A stretch of 64,000 bases of DNA from JBBROS01 sp965199595 (GTDB lineage Bacteria; Pseudomonadota; Alphaproteobacteria; Acetobacterales; Acetobacteraceae). The stretch covers positions 3,720,001 through 3,784,000 of the forward strand of contig OZ241182.1 of NCBI GenBank assembly GCA_965199595.1, written 5' to 3'. The notes under the pieces were generated by a model. It ran no database searches, had not been told where the DNA came from, and was given only the letters and a program-made list of their open reading frames with translations. Made by a program: the position numbers and the translations under genes. Positions 1 through 8,200 of this stretch are shown here, one piece after another. How positions within the stretch are numbered: the first letter of the stretch is position 1; each line of letters begins with the position of its first letter.

Positions 1-742
1 GGCTGGCGGCGGCGAACAGGGGCTCGATATCGTCGCCGTGGTCGCTGGGCAGGCGGTCGCCGACGACCCAGAGTTCGGCGCCGGGCACCGATTGCATGGC
101 GGCGAGGAGGTCGGGGTAGCCCTTGTGGCGGACCTGGCGGGAGACGATGACGATGGCGACCGCGGTCTCGGGGGCGCCGAGCGCGGTGCGGATGCGGGTG
201 CGGGCTTCGGGGCTGGGGTGGAAGCGGGCCGGGTCGCGGCCGTTGCCGGTGCCGATGGCGTGGCGGTGGATGTGCAGGCGGCGGGCGGTGGCGGCTTCCT
301 CGGTGGAGACGGTGAGGTAGGTTCGGGTGAGGCGGCCGCCGATCCATTCGATGGCGAAGCCCAGGGCGCGGCGCCAGAGGGGGCCGGGCTGGTTGAACAG
401 GAAGCCGTGGCAGGTATAGGCGATGTGCGGGACGCCGCAGAGCCGGGCCGCGAGGCGGGCGAGGAAGCCGCTGATGGGCATGTGGGCGTGCACCAGGTCC
501 GGCCGTTCGGCGCGGATCAGGCGGACCAGGGCGCGGAGGGCGCGCCATTGCGCCAGCGGCGAGAGGCTGCGGGCCATGGGCAGGGCTTCGACGCGGAGGC
601 CTTCGGCGCGGATCCCGGCGAGCAGGGGGCCATCGGCGCAGACGCCGATGACCTCGTGGCCGTGGTTGCGGGCTTCGCGCATCAGGGGGAGGAGGAAGTG
701 GCGCAGCGAGAAATCGACGTTGGTGACTTCCAGGATCTTCAA
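1..742 (-). CDS. Glycosyltransferase family 4 (partial, C-terminus outside window)
   Basis: About 247 codons are visible before the reading frame leaves the left edge, so the C-terminal Rossmann half with most of the donor-sugar site is missing. The protein opens MKILEVTNVDFS followed by an N-terminal GT-B fold: a histidine-rich acceptor region (VHAHMPISGF, YTCHGFLFN) and the start of the second domain (VIVSRQVRHKGYPDLL). This is the pattern of WcaI/PimB-type GT4 enzymes that transfer a hexose to a lipid-linked or growing polysaccharide. The start is TTG at 742; I saw no better in-frame ATG. Together with the MBOAT acyltransferase on the other strand it suggests the end of an exopolysaccharide or lipopolysaccharide cluster. 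Acceptor and donor are unknown. Confidence 0.85.
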   Translation of the reverse strand, partial: MKILEVTNVDFSLRHFLLPLMREARNHGHEVIGVCADGPLLAGIRAEGLRVEALPMARSLSPLAQWRALRALVRLIRAERPDLVHAHMPISGFLARLAARLCGVPHIAYTCHGFLFNQPGPLWRRALGFAIEWIGGRLTRTYLTVSTEEAATARRLHIHRHAIGTGNGRDPARFHPSPEARTRIRTALGAPETAVAIVIVSRQVRHKGYPDLLAAMQSVPGAELWVVGDRLPSDHGDDIEPLFAAAS

Positions 743-820
743 TGGCGGGCTCCCCTGCCCTGCCTTGTCCACCGTGCGAGTTGTGGGGACAAGCCGCGTG
801 TTGCGCGGTAGGAGTGCCGG

Positions 821-1567
821 ATGACGATCACGTTGCTGCTGCTGTTTGTCGCTTCGGGGTGGGCCGGGGTGCAGAATGCCCTGGCGGGGGGTGGGTCGTT
901 CGTCACCTTCCCGGCGCTGCTGCTGGCGGGCCTGGATATCCGGGCGGCGAACGTGACCTCGACGGTGGCGCTGTTTCCGGGGCAGGTGGTTTCGGGGTGG
1001 ACCACGCGGCGGCTCGCTTCGGGGACGCCGGCGGTGGGGCTGGGGACGCTGTGCCTGATCAGTGTTGCCGGTGGCGGGGTGGGCGCCGTGCTGCTGCTGG
1101 CGACGCCCAGTTCGTTCTTTGCCAGGCTGGTGCCGTGGCTGGTGCTGTTCGGGACCTGCGTGTTCGCCTGGGGCAGCTTCCGGCCGAAGCCGGCGGCCGG
1201 GGCGGCGCGGATGGGGCCGGGGATGACGGTGGCGATCCAGTCCGCCGTTGCGGTGTATGGCGGGTATTTCGGCGGGGGCATCGGGTTCATGATGCTGGCG
1301 ACGCTGACGGTGGCCGGGGTGGCGGTGCGGGCGGCGAGTGCGAGCAAGAACCTGTTGGCGGGGGTGATCAACGCCGGGGCAATTCTGGTGTTCGCGTTCT
1401 CGCCGGACGTGGCCTGGGGGCCGGCGGCCGTGGTGTGTGCCGGGTCCGTGCTGGGGGGGCTGGGCGGGGCCTGGATGTTGCCGCGGGTGCCGGAGCGGGC
1501 GCTGCGGATCGGGATCGTGCTGGTGGGGCTGGCGCTGACCGTCGGGCTGTTCCTGCGCGGGCACTAG
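821..1567 (+). CDS. TauE/SafE family sulfite/anion exporter
   Basis: 248-residue polytopic membrane protein. The first third carries the family signature: a long hydrophobic start, a glycine-rich turn (LAGGGSFVTFPALL) and an N-rich helix (RAANVTSTVALFPGQ), with a second repeat later (GGYFGGGIGFMMLA), the internal duplication of TauE/SafE proteins. Eight or so helices are expected. The family exports sulfite, sulfoacetate or other organosulfur anions; the substrate here cannot be read. A GGAG lies just upstream of ATG 821. It ends 4 bp before the MBOAT gene and probably shares its transcript, although a functional link is not evident. Confidence 0.88.
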   Translation: MTITLLLLFVASGWAGVQNALAGGGSFVTFPALLLAGLDIRAANVTSTVALFPGQVVSGWTTRRLASGTPAVGLGTLCLISVAGGGVGAVLLLATPSSFFARLVPWLVLFGTCVFAWGSFRPKPAAGAARMGPGMTVAIQSAVAVYGGYFGGGIGFMMLATLTVAGVAVRAASASKNLLAGVINAGAILVFAFSPDVAWGPAAVVCAGSVLGGLGGAWMLPRVPERALRIGIVLVGLALTVGLFLRGH

Positions 1568-1571
1568 GGCG

Positions 1572-2954
1572 ATGCTGTTCAACTCCCAGGCGTTCGTGCT
1601 CGCCTTTCTCCCGCCGGTGCTGCTGCTGTATTATGCGGCGCGGTCGGAGGCGCAGCGGCAGGGCGTGCTCGTGGTGGCGTCGCTGCTGTTCTATGCGGGC
1701 TGGGACGTGCGGTTCGTGCCGGCGCTGGTGGGGCTGACGGTGGCGAACTGGGCGGTGGCGCGGTGGTTCGGCGCGACGCGGTGGAACTGGGTTCTGGTGC
1801 TTGGCATCGTGCTGAACCTGGGTGTGCTGGGGGTTTGCAAGTATGCGAACTTTCTTGGCGCCAACGTGGCTGCGCTGCTGGGGGTGGGTTTCGTGCCGTT
1901 CTCCATCATCCTGCCGCTGGGTATCAGCTTCTTCACGTTCCAGAAGATCTCCTACCTCGTGGACCTGCGGCGGGGGGACCGGCACGTGTACGGGCTGCTG
2001 GAGTTCATGGCGTTCGTGACGTTCTTTCCGCAGCTGATCGCCGGGCCGTTGGTGCGGCATAACGAGATGATCCCGCAGTTTGCGCGCGACCCGCATGGCA
2101 AACCCGGCGGGGACGCCATGTGGGAGAACCTGTCGCGGGGGGCGCTGCTGTTCGTGATCGGGTTCGCGAAGAAGGCCGGGATCGCGGACACGGCGGCGCT
2201 GACGTGCGACCCGGTGTTTGCCGCGGCGGCGGCGGGGCCGATCGGGGGGGCGGCGGCCTGGGCGGGAGCGCTGGCCTATGCGGTGCAGATCCTGTTCGAT
2301 TTCTCCGGGTATTCCGACATGGCGATCGGGCTGGGGCGGATGTTCGGGTTGCGGCTGCCGATGAACTTCGATGCGCCGTACCGGGCCAGCAGCGTGCGCG
2401 AGTTCTGGCGGCGGTGGCACATCACGCTCAGCCGGTTCCTGCGGGACTATGTGTATGTGCCGCTGGGGGGTAATCGCGGCGGGGCCTGGGGGCAGGCGCG
2501 GAACGTGGTGGCGACCATGCTGCTGGGCGGATTGTGGCATGGGGCGGCCTGGACGTTCGTGGCCTGGGGCGGAGTGCATGGGGTGGCGCTGGCGGTGAAC
2601 GGGCTATGGGCGCGGCGGGGCTGGCGGATGCCCTGGGGCGTGGGATGGGGTGCGACGCTGCTGTTCGTGGTGCTGGCCTGGGTGCTGTTCCGTGCGCCCG
2701 ATTTCGCCACGGCGGTGCGGGTCTATACGGGGATGACCGGGGCCGAGGGGTGGGGCCGGGGCCGGGTGGAGGCGCCGGCGGTGCTGGGGCTGGCGGCCGT
2801 GGTGGCGCTGTTCGGGCCCACCAGCCAGGTGGTGGCGCTGGAGATGGCGGCGCCGCGGCGGTGGGTGGCGGGGCTGGCCGGGGTGGCGCTGGCCGGGCTG
2901 CTGCTGCTGGCGGGGGGGCGGGTGCCGAATGAGTTCATCTATTTCCAGTTCTGA
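1572..2954 (+). CDS. MBOAT-family O-acyltransferase (AlgI/DltB-like)
   Basis: 460-residue multi-spanning membrane protein. It begins MLFNSQAFVLAFLP, typical of AlgI-type MBOATs, and contains conserved loops (GISFFTFQKISYLVD; PQLIAGPLVRH; FWRRWHITLSRFLRDYVY) and the catalytic histidine in GGLWHGAAWTF near residue 320. These enzymes move acetyl groups across the inner membrane onto secreted polysaccharide. The length is normal for the family. The downstream SGNH-like gene overlaps it by 26 bp, matching the usual MBOAT plus SGNH-partner arrangement (AlgI with AlgJ/AlgX). Target glycan unknown; the truncated glycosyltransferase nearby suggests a surface polysaccharide. Confidence 0.92.
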   Translation: MLFNSQAFVLAFLPPVLLLYYAARSEAQRQGVLVVASLLFYAGWDVRFVPALVGLTVANWAVARWFGATRWNWVLVLGIVLNLGVLGVCKYANFLGANVAALLGVGFVPFSIILPLGISFFTFQKISYLVDLRRGDRHVYGLLEFMAFVTFFPQLIAGPLVRHNEMIPQFARDPHGKPGGDAMWENLSRGALLFVIGFAKKAGIADTAALTCDPVFAAAAAGPIGGAAAWAGALAYAVQILFDFSGYSDMAIGLGRMFGLRLPMNFDAPYRASSVREFWRRWHITLSRFLRDYVYVPLGGNRGGAWGQARNVVATMLLGGLWHGAAWTFVAWGGVHGVALAVNGLWARRGWRMPWGVGWGATLLFVVLAWVLFRAPDFATAVRVYTGMTGAEGWGRGRVEAPAVLGLAAVVALFGPTSQVVALEMAAPRRWVAGLAGVALAGLLLLAGGRVPNEFIYFQF

Positions 2955-3927
2955 TCCCGCGGCCGCGCCGTGGCGGCGGTTCGGGCGTTGGCTGCTGCTG
3001 ACGGCGCTGGGCGTGGTTGGGGTGCTGTACGGCTTTGTCGTGCTGGTGGACCCCTGGGATGTGCTGCCGCTGTCCCCGCCGCTGCCGCGGGTGCCGATCA
3101 GCAGCAATGCGCGCTTCTCGTTCCCGGCGCTGGCGCGGAGCCCGCGGTTTGATTCGGTGGTGCTGGGGACGTCCACGGCGCGGCTGCTGCAGCCTTCGGC
3201 GCTGGACCCGGCGTTCGATGCGCGCTTCGCCAACCTGGCGATGAACAGCGCCACGGCCTGGGAGCAGATGCAGTTGCTGCACGTGTTCCTGCGGGCGCAT
3301 CCGGCGCCGCGGGTGGTGCTGCTGGACATCGATGCGGCCTGGTGTGGCGGCACGGATGAGCGGCTGACGCCGCGGCCGTTTCCGGCGTGGATGTATGGCG
3401 GGGATCGCTGGGCGGGGTATCGGGAGATGCTGACGCCCTATGCGGTGCAGGAGGCGGCGAACCAGTTTGCCGTGGTGGTGGGATGGAAGCGGCGGCGCTA
3501 CGGGCTGGATGGCTATACCAGCTTCGTGCCGCCCGACTCCGCCTATGACCCGGCGCGGGTGGATGCCGCGTTCGCGCGCTGGTCGGTGCCGGACATGGCG
3601 CCGGCGGTGGCGGGGGACGTGGTCGCGCTGCCGGCGCTGGCACGGTTGGGGCCGGCGCTGGCGGCGATCCCGGCCGGGACGCGGGTGGTGCTGTTCTTTC
3701 CGCCCATCCATGTGGAGCAGCAGGGCGTGCCGGGCAGCCGGGCCGCGGCGCGCTGGGCGGCGTGCAAGGCGGCGGTGCGGGGGATTGCCGCGGGACGGGC
3801 CGCGGTGGTGGACCTGCTGGTGCCGAGCGCGATCACTTCGGCGCGGGCTCACTATTGGGATCCGCTGCATTATCGCGCTGCGGTGGCGGCGGAGGTGGTC
3901 GCGGCGCTGGCCCGGGGGCAGCCGTAG
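2929..3927 (+). CDS. SGNH-hydrolase-like membrane-anchored protein, MBOAT partner
   Basis: 332 residues with one N-terminal transmembrane helix (about residues 20-40) and a periplasmic domain. The motif LGTSTARL (Ser82) is the block I nucleophile region of SGNH/AlgX-like enzymes, and WDPLHYR near the end (Asp311, His314) gives the block V D-x-x-H pair. It therefore looks like the periplasmic acyl acceptor/transfer partner of the preceding MBOAT protein, with which it overlaps by 26 bp. The family is divergent and would often be annotated hypothetical. Start ATG 2929 lies inside the MBOAT gene, so translation is probably coupled. Confidence 0.75.
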   Translation: MSSSISSSDPAAAPWRRFGRWLLLTALGVVGVLYGFVVLVDPWDVLPLSPPLPRVPISSNARFSFPALARSPRFDSVVLGTSTARLLQPSALDPAFDARFANLAMNSATAWEQMQLLHVFLRAHPAPRVVLLDIDAAWCGGTDERLTPRPFPAWMYGGDRWAGYREMLTPYAVQEAANQFAVVVGWKRRRYGLDGYTSFVPPDSAYDPARVDAAFARWSVPDMAPAVAGDVVALPALARLGPALAAIPAGTRVVLFFPPIHVEQQGVPGSRAAARWAACKAAVRGIAAGRAAVVDLLVPSAITSARAHYWDPLHYRAAVAAEVVAALARGQP

Positions 3928-3976
3928 GCCGAAGCGTGGCGTTGCAGGAATGCTGGAGCACCCGCTACTAACGCGC

Positions 3977-4675
3977 ATGGCCGATCCCTCGACCGAATCC
4001 ATCGTCTTGCCGCACGGGCCGACCCTGGTGCAGTGGCGCCGGAGCGCACGGGCGCGGCGCATCAGCCTGCGGATCGATCCACGCGCCGGGGGTGTGGTCG
4101 TGACGCTGCCGGCGCGGGCGGCGCAGGCGGCCGGGCGGGCGCTGGTGATGGACCATGCAGGGTGGATCGGGGAGCGGCTGTTGCGGCTGCCGACGCCGGT
4201 GGCCTTCGAGCAGGGCGCCGAGGTGCCGCTGGACGGGCAGATGCTGCGCATCCGCCACTGGCCCGGTGGCCGGGGCGCGCGGGTGGATGAGGGGTCGTTG
4301 CTGGTGGCGGGGGCGCCGGAGTTCATGGCGCGCCGGGTCACGGATTTCATGCGGGCCGAGGCGCGGCGGCGGCTGGGCGAGGCGGCGATGAAGAAGGCGG
4401 GGGCGGCCGGGCTGCGGGCGCGGCGGGTGGTGGTGAAGGACACGCGGACGCGCTGGGGCAGCTGCACCGCCGATGGCACGCTGATGTTCTGCTGGCGCCT
4501 GGTGATGGCCCCGGCCCTGGTGCAGGACTACGTGGTGGCGCACGAGGTCGCGCATCTGCGGCACATGGACCACAGCGTGCGGTTCTGGGCGCTGGTCGAT
4601 GAGCTGACGCCGCACCGGGCAGCGGCGACGCGGTGGCTGAGCGCGGCCGGAGCCAGCCTGATGCGCACCGGGTGA
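3977..4675 (+). CDS. YgjP-like zinc metallopeptidase domain protein (SprT/DUF45 family)
   Basis: 232 residues. The C-terminal half has the zincin signature HEVAHLRHMDH around residues 189-199, preceded by TRTRWGSCT and a tryptophan-rich strand, both diagnostic of YgjP/M48-like proteins. The N-terminal half is a basic beta-rich domain (SARARRISLRID). Members are predicted soluble metal-dependent hydrolases of poorly known function. I chose ATG 3977; an in-frame ATG nine codons upstream is possible, and the open frame extends much further up, overlapping the previous gene. The stop overlaps the GTG start of the next gene (GTGA), so the two are probably co-translated. Confidence 0.85.
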   Translation: MADPSTESIVLPHGPTLVQWRRSARARRISLRIDPRAGGVVVTLPARAAQAAGRALVMDHAGWIGERLLRLPTPVAFEQGAEVPLDGQMLRIRHWPGGRGARVDEGSLLVAGAPEFMARRVTDFMRAEARRRLGEAAMKKAGAAGLRARRVVVKDTRTRWGSCTADGTLMFCWRLVMAPALVQDYVVAHEVAHLRHMDHSVRFWALVDELTPHRAAATRWLSAAGASLMRTG

Positions 4676-5985
4676 GGCTTTCCGACGAAAGTCTGCTGCG
4701 GGACAAGCTGTTTCGCACGGTTCTGGTTTCGGGCGTGCTGGCGCGGTTCGCATCTTCGGCGATGACGGTGCTGCTGGGGTTCCAGGTGTTCGCGATCACC
4801 GGCAACCCGCTGGATCTCGGCTGGCTGGGGCTGATCGAGGCGGTGCCGGGGATCGGGCTCGTGCTGTATGGCGGGCATGTCGCGGACCGGCTGCGGCGGC
4901 GGCGTATCCTGCTGACGACCTCGGCCCTGTTCACGCTGCTGGCGGCGGGGGTGGCGACGGCCTCGTTCTGGTTGCCGGGACAGGTCTGGCCGCTGTTCGG
5001 CATCGCGTTCCTGCTGGGTGTGGTGCGGGCGTTCGAGGACCCGGCGGCGGTGGGGCTGGAGGCGCAGGTGGTGCCGCTGCATGCGCTGGTGCGGGGCACG
5101 GCGACGATGGCGACGGCGGCGCGGCTGGCGCAGGTGCTGGGGCCGGTGGTGGGCGGCGTGGCGTGGAGCGTGGCGGGGGCGGCGGGCACCTATGCCATGA
5201 TCTCCGGTTTGTTCGCGCTGTCCTGGCTGGCGCTGCTGCCGGTGCCGGATGCCTCGCAGCCGGTGGTCGTGCTGGATGACCGGGGCACGCTGGTGCTGAT
5301 CGCCGAGGGGGTGCGGACGGTGCTGCGGGACCAGCTGCTGCTGGGGTCGATGATGCTGGATCTGTTCGCGGTGTTCTTCGGCGGGGCGAATGCGCTGCTG
5401 CCGGCGATTGCGACCGATGTGCTGCATGTGGGGCCGGTGGGGTTCGGGCTGCTGCGCGGGGCGGGGGCCGCCGGGTCCATGCTCGCGGCGATCGGGGCGG
5501 CGCGGGCGCTGCCGGAGCGGCGGGCGGGGGCGGCGCTGCTGTGGGTGATCGGCGGGTTCGGCGTGGCGATCGTGGTGTTCGGGGTGTCGCGGGTGTTGTG
5601 GCTGTCGCTGCTGGCGCTGTTCGTGGCGGGGGTTTGCGATGGGCTGAGCGTGGTGATCCGCCGGGCCATCCTGCGGCTGGCGTCGCCGGAGGGGATGCGC
5701 GGGCGGATTGCGGCGGTGAAGTCCGTGTTCGTGGGATCGAGCAACGAGCTGGGCGCGTTCGAGAGCGGGCTGATGGCGAGCTGGCTGGGCGTGACGGCCG
5801 CGGTGTGGAGCGGGGGGTTGCTGACCATCGGGATCGTGGGGGCGACGGCGTGGCTGGCGCCGCGGTTGCGGCAGCTGGACCTGGTGGCAATGGGCCAGGC
5901 CCAGCTTCAGACTCAAACTCAGGCCGGGTCGCCGTCCCTGAGCCTAGAGGGCAGCAGCGCGCCCTCGGCCTCCAGCACCGGGTAG
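4672..5985 (+). CDS. MFS transporter, EntS-like (MFS_3 type)
   Basis: About 437 residues with twelve predicted helices. It opens RLSDESLLRDKLFRTVLVSG then ITGNPLDLGWLGLIEAVPG and GGHVADRLRRRR, the A-motif loop between helices 2 and 3. This layout is that of EntS/MFS_3 exporters of siderophores, drugs or sugars; substrate unknown. Start: GTG 4672 overlaps the TGA of the upstream gene; the open frame continues to another GTG at 4633. The low-complexity C-terminus (LQTQTQ, serine-rich) overlaps the 3' end of the convergent phosphate transporter by 67 bp. Confidence 0.85.
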   Translation: MRLSDESLLRDKLFRTVLVSGVLARFASSAMTVLLGFQVFAITGNPLDLGWLGLIEAVPGIGLVLYGGHVADRLRRRRILLTTSALFTLLAAGVATASFWLPGQVWPLFGIAFLLGVVRAFEDPAAVGLEAQVVPLHALVRGTATMATAARLAQVLGPVVGGVAWSVAGAAGTYAMISGLFALSWLALLPVPDASQPVVVLDDRGTLVLIAEGVRTVLRDQLLLGSMMLDLFAVFFGGANALLPAIATDVLHVGPVGFGLLRGAGAAGSMLAAIGAARALPERRAGAALLWVIGGFGVAIVVFGVSRVLWLSLLALFVAGVCDGLSVVIRRAILRLASPEGMRGRIAAVKSVFVGSSNELGAFESGLMASWLGVTAAVWSGGLLTIGIVGATAWLAPRLRQLDLVAMGQAQLQTQTQAGSPSLSLEGSSAPSASSTG

Positions 5986-7577
5986 GCGGCGGCGCCGACC
6001 AGGTGGGCATTGACGCGTTTCAGGTCGTGCAGGAGGTCGAGGTGCAGGGGGGCGGCGGTGCTGCCGCGGGTGGTGCGCAGGGTGGCGAGATAGGCGTCGC
6101 TGGCGGCGGTCTCGATCTGGCGGAAGGCTTCCTTTTCCGCCACCAGCGCGCGGGCGGCCGGGCCATCCTCGGTCATGAAGACGGCGGCGGCGGCGCGGAT
6201 GTTCACGGCCAGGCGGTCGAGGGCGGCGGTGATGGCCGCCTTGTCCTCCGCCAGCAGCGTGGCGCCCTGCCTGGCCCGGCGCGTGGAGAGCGCGTGCACG
6301 CCGCGCACCAGAACGTCGCCGGCATTGTCGATGTTGCTGGTGAAGGCCAGCACCTGCGCCAGGCGGCGGCGATCCGCGTCCGACATGGCGTCGGGCTCCA
6401 GCTCCATGACATAGGCGCGGATGGTGTCGTCCAGGCGGTCCAGCATGGCGTGGCGGGATTTCAGGTCCGCGAGGCGCTTGCGGTCGTCCTGGTGCAGGGT
6501 TTCGGCGGCGGCGTGCAGCATGTCGGTCAGGATGTCGGTCATGCGCAGGGCCTCGCGCGCCGCGCCGGCCAGGGCGACGGTGGGGGCTTCCTGCTCTGCG
6601 GTGCCGAGATAGATGGGCTCGGCCGGGTCTGCGGCGCGGGCGGGTGCCGGGAACCAGGTGGTGAGCAGGCGGGCGAAGGGGCGGAGCACGGGAAGGAACA
6701 GCAGGGCCATGACCAGGTTGAACCCGGTGTGGAAGATGGCGACCTCGCGGGCCGGGTCGTTGATGGCGGCGGCGAGGGCTGGCCCGATGCGGTCGAGCAG
6801 GAGGAGTGCCAGGGCGCAGCCGAGAATGCGGTTGATGAGGTTGCCGATGGGGAGGTGACGGCCGACGCCGCCATCGCCGCTGGCGCCCTCCAGCACCGGG
6901 TTGATGGCGGTGCCGAGGTTCGCGCCCAGCACCAGGGCCAGGGCGGCGTGGGGCGGAACGACCCCCTTCGCCGCGAAGGACATGACCAGCAGCACGGTGG
7001 CGACGCTGGAATGGGCGGCCCAGGTGAAGATGGCGGCCACCAGCACGGCGACCACCGGCTCCGTGGCGATGCTGCCGAGCAGGAGGCGCAGGCTGGGCAC
7101 GTCCTCATAGGGGGTGACGAGGCCGAGCAGGGTGTGCAGAGCGAGGAGCATCAGGCCGAGGCCGATGGCGACGCGCCCGAGGTCCCGCGTGCGGGTCTGC
7201 AGGCTGCGGCGGAACATGACCACGCCGATGAGGATGGCGAGGGAGGCGATGCGGGAGACATCGAAGGACAGCACCTGCACGATCAGCGTGGTGCCGACGT
7301 TGGCGCCGAGCATCGCGGCCAGGGCGGGCACCAGGTCCACCAGGCCCGCGGCGGCGAAGGAGGCGATCATGAGGCCGGTGGCGGTGCTGCTTTGCAGGAC
7401 GGCGGTGACGGCGAGGCCGGAGGCGAAGGCCTTGAGCCGCCCGCCGAGCGCCACGGCGAGCAGGCGGCGGAGGCCGGGGCCGAAGGCGCGCTGCACGCCG
7501 GTCTGCACCATGTGCAGGCCCCAGAGCAGCAGGGCGATGCTGCCGGCGAGGTCGACGAGGGTGAGGGTCGCGGACAC
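5919..7577 (-). CDS. Na/Pi cotransporter family protein with PhoU-like C-terminal domain
   Basis: 552 residues. The N-terminal 300 residues form two inverted NptA/PNaS repeats with the QSS-type motifs (AVLQSSTATGLMIASF and AAHSSVATVLLVMSF) and glycine-rich loops (MLGANVGTTLIVQ, VLGANLGTAINP). The remaining 200 residues are helical and PhoU-like. Family members carry out sodium-driven phosphate uptake or efflux at the inner membrane, and the PhoU part is thought to regulate transport. The length is standard. The DUF938 gene upstream ends 2 bp before this start, so the pair and the MFS gene before it likely form one minus-strand operon. Confidence 0.9.
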   Translation of the reverse strand: MSATLTLVDLAGSIALLLWGLHMVQTGVQRAFGPGLRRLLAVALGGRLKAFASGLAVTAVLQSSTATGLMIASFAAAGLVDLVPALAAMLGANVGTTLIVQVLSFDVSRIASLAILIGVVMFRRSLQTRTRDLGRVAIGLGLMLLALHTLLGLVTPYEDVPSLRLLLGSIATEPVVAVLVAAIFTWAAHSSVATVLLVMSFAAKGVVPPHAALALVLGANLGTAINPVLEGASGDGGVGRHLPIGNLINRILGCALALLLLDRIGPALAAAINDPAREVAIFHTGFNLVMALLFLPVLRPFARLLTTWFPAPARAADPAEPIYLGTAEQEAPTVALAGAAREALRMTDILTDMLHAAAETLHQDDRKRLADLKSRHAMLDRLDDTIRAYVMELEPDAMSDADRRRLAQVLAFTSNIDNAGDVLVRGVHALSTRRARQGATLLAEDKAAITAALDRLAVNIRAAAAVFMTEDGPAARALVAEKEAFRQIETAASDAYLATLRTTRGSTAAPLHLDLLHDLKRVNAHLVGAAAYPVLEAEGALLPSRLRDGDPA

Positions 7578-7579
7578 GC

Positions 7580-8200
7580 TCAGGCCGGTGGGGCGCGGCG
7601 GCGGAACACCAGGACCAGGTTGTCGGCGGGCATGGGCACACGCTCCTGCAGCGACAAGCCATGCGTGCCGGCGAGGGCGGTCACGTCGGCGATCTCGCGC
7701 AGGCCCCAGGCGGGGTCGCGGGACTTGAGGTCCGCGTCGAAGGCGAGATTGCCGGGCCGCAGGGGCGCGGGGCTCTCGCGGAAGGGACCGTAGAGGATCA
7801 GGCTGCCATGGGCGGGGAGGATGCGGGCGGCGCCGGCAAACAGGCCCTGCGCCGCGGCCCAGGGCGCGATGTGGATCATGTTGATGGCAACCACCACATC
7901 GGCCTGCGCCACCGGCCAGTCCGGGGACGCAGCATCGAGCGGCAGCGGCGGCAGCAGGTTGGGGCTGGCGTCGCGGCGCCAGGCGGCGATGCTGTCGAGT
8001 GCGGCCGGGTCGCGGTCGGTGGGTTGCCAGGTCAGGTGCGGCAGCGCGGCGCTGAACCAGATGGCGTGCTCGCCGGTGCCGCTCGCGACCTCCAGTACCA
8101 GGCCGCTCGATGGCATGACCCGGCGCAGCACGTCCAGGATCGGTTCACGGTTGCGGGCGGCGGCCGGGGCGAGCCGTGCCGCCGGGTCGGGTGGGATCAC
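7580..8200 (-). CDS. DUF938 SAM-dependent methyltransferase-like protein
   Basis: 206 residues. The SAM-binding motif I is VLEVASGTGEHAIWF, followed by an acidic strand (WQPTDRD) and VVVAINMIHIAPW, the typical DUF938 series. The substrate is not known for this family. The start is GTG 8200, overlapping the stop of the upstream MFS gene as GTGA; the open frame continues upstream only as antisense-like sequence, so the coupled GTG is preferred. Length matches DUF938 proteins of about 200 residues. Confidence 0.88.
   Translation of the reverse strand: MIPPDPAARLAPAAARNREPILDVLRRVMPSSGLVLEVASGTGEHAIWFSAALPHLTWQPTDRDPAALDSIAAWRRDASPNLLPPLPLDAASPDWPVAQADVVVAINMIHIAPWAAAQGLFAGAARILPAHGSLILYGPFRESPAPLRPGNLAFDADLKSRDPAWGLREIADVTALAGTHGLSLQERVPMPADNLVLVFRRRAPPA

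Noticed and set aside
5541..7793. A 750-residue plus-strand frame covering the Na/Pi transporter
   Set aside because: Gly/Ala/Glu/His-rich composition and no domain; it is the antisense of a clear transporter with intact QSS motifs.
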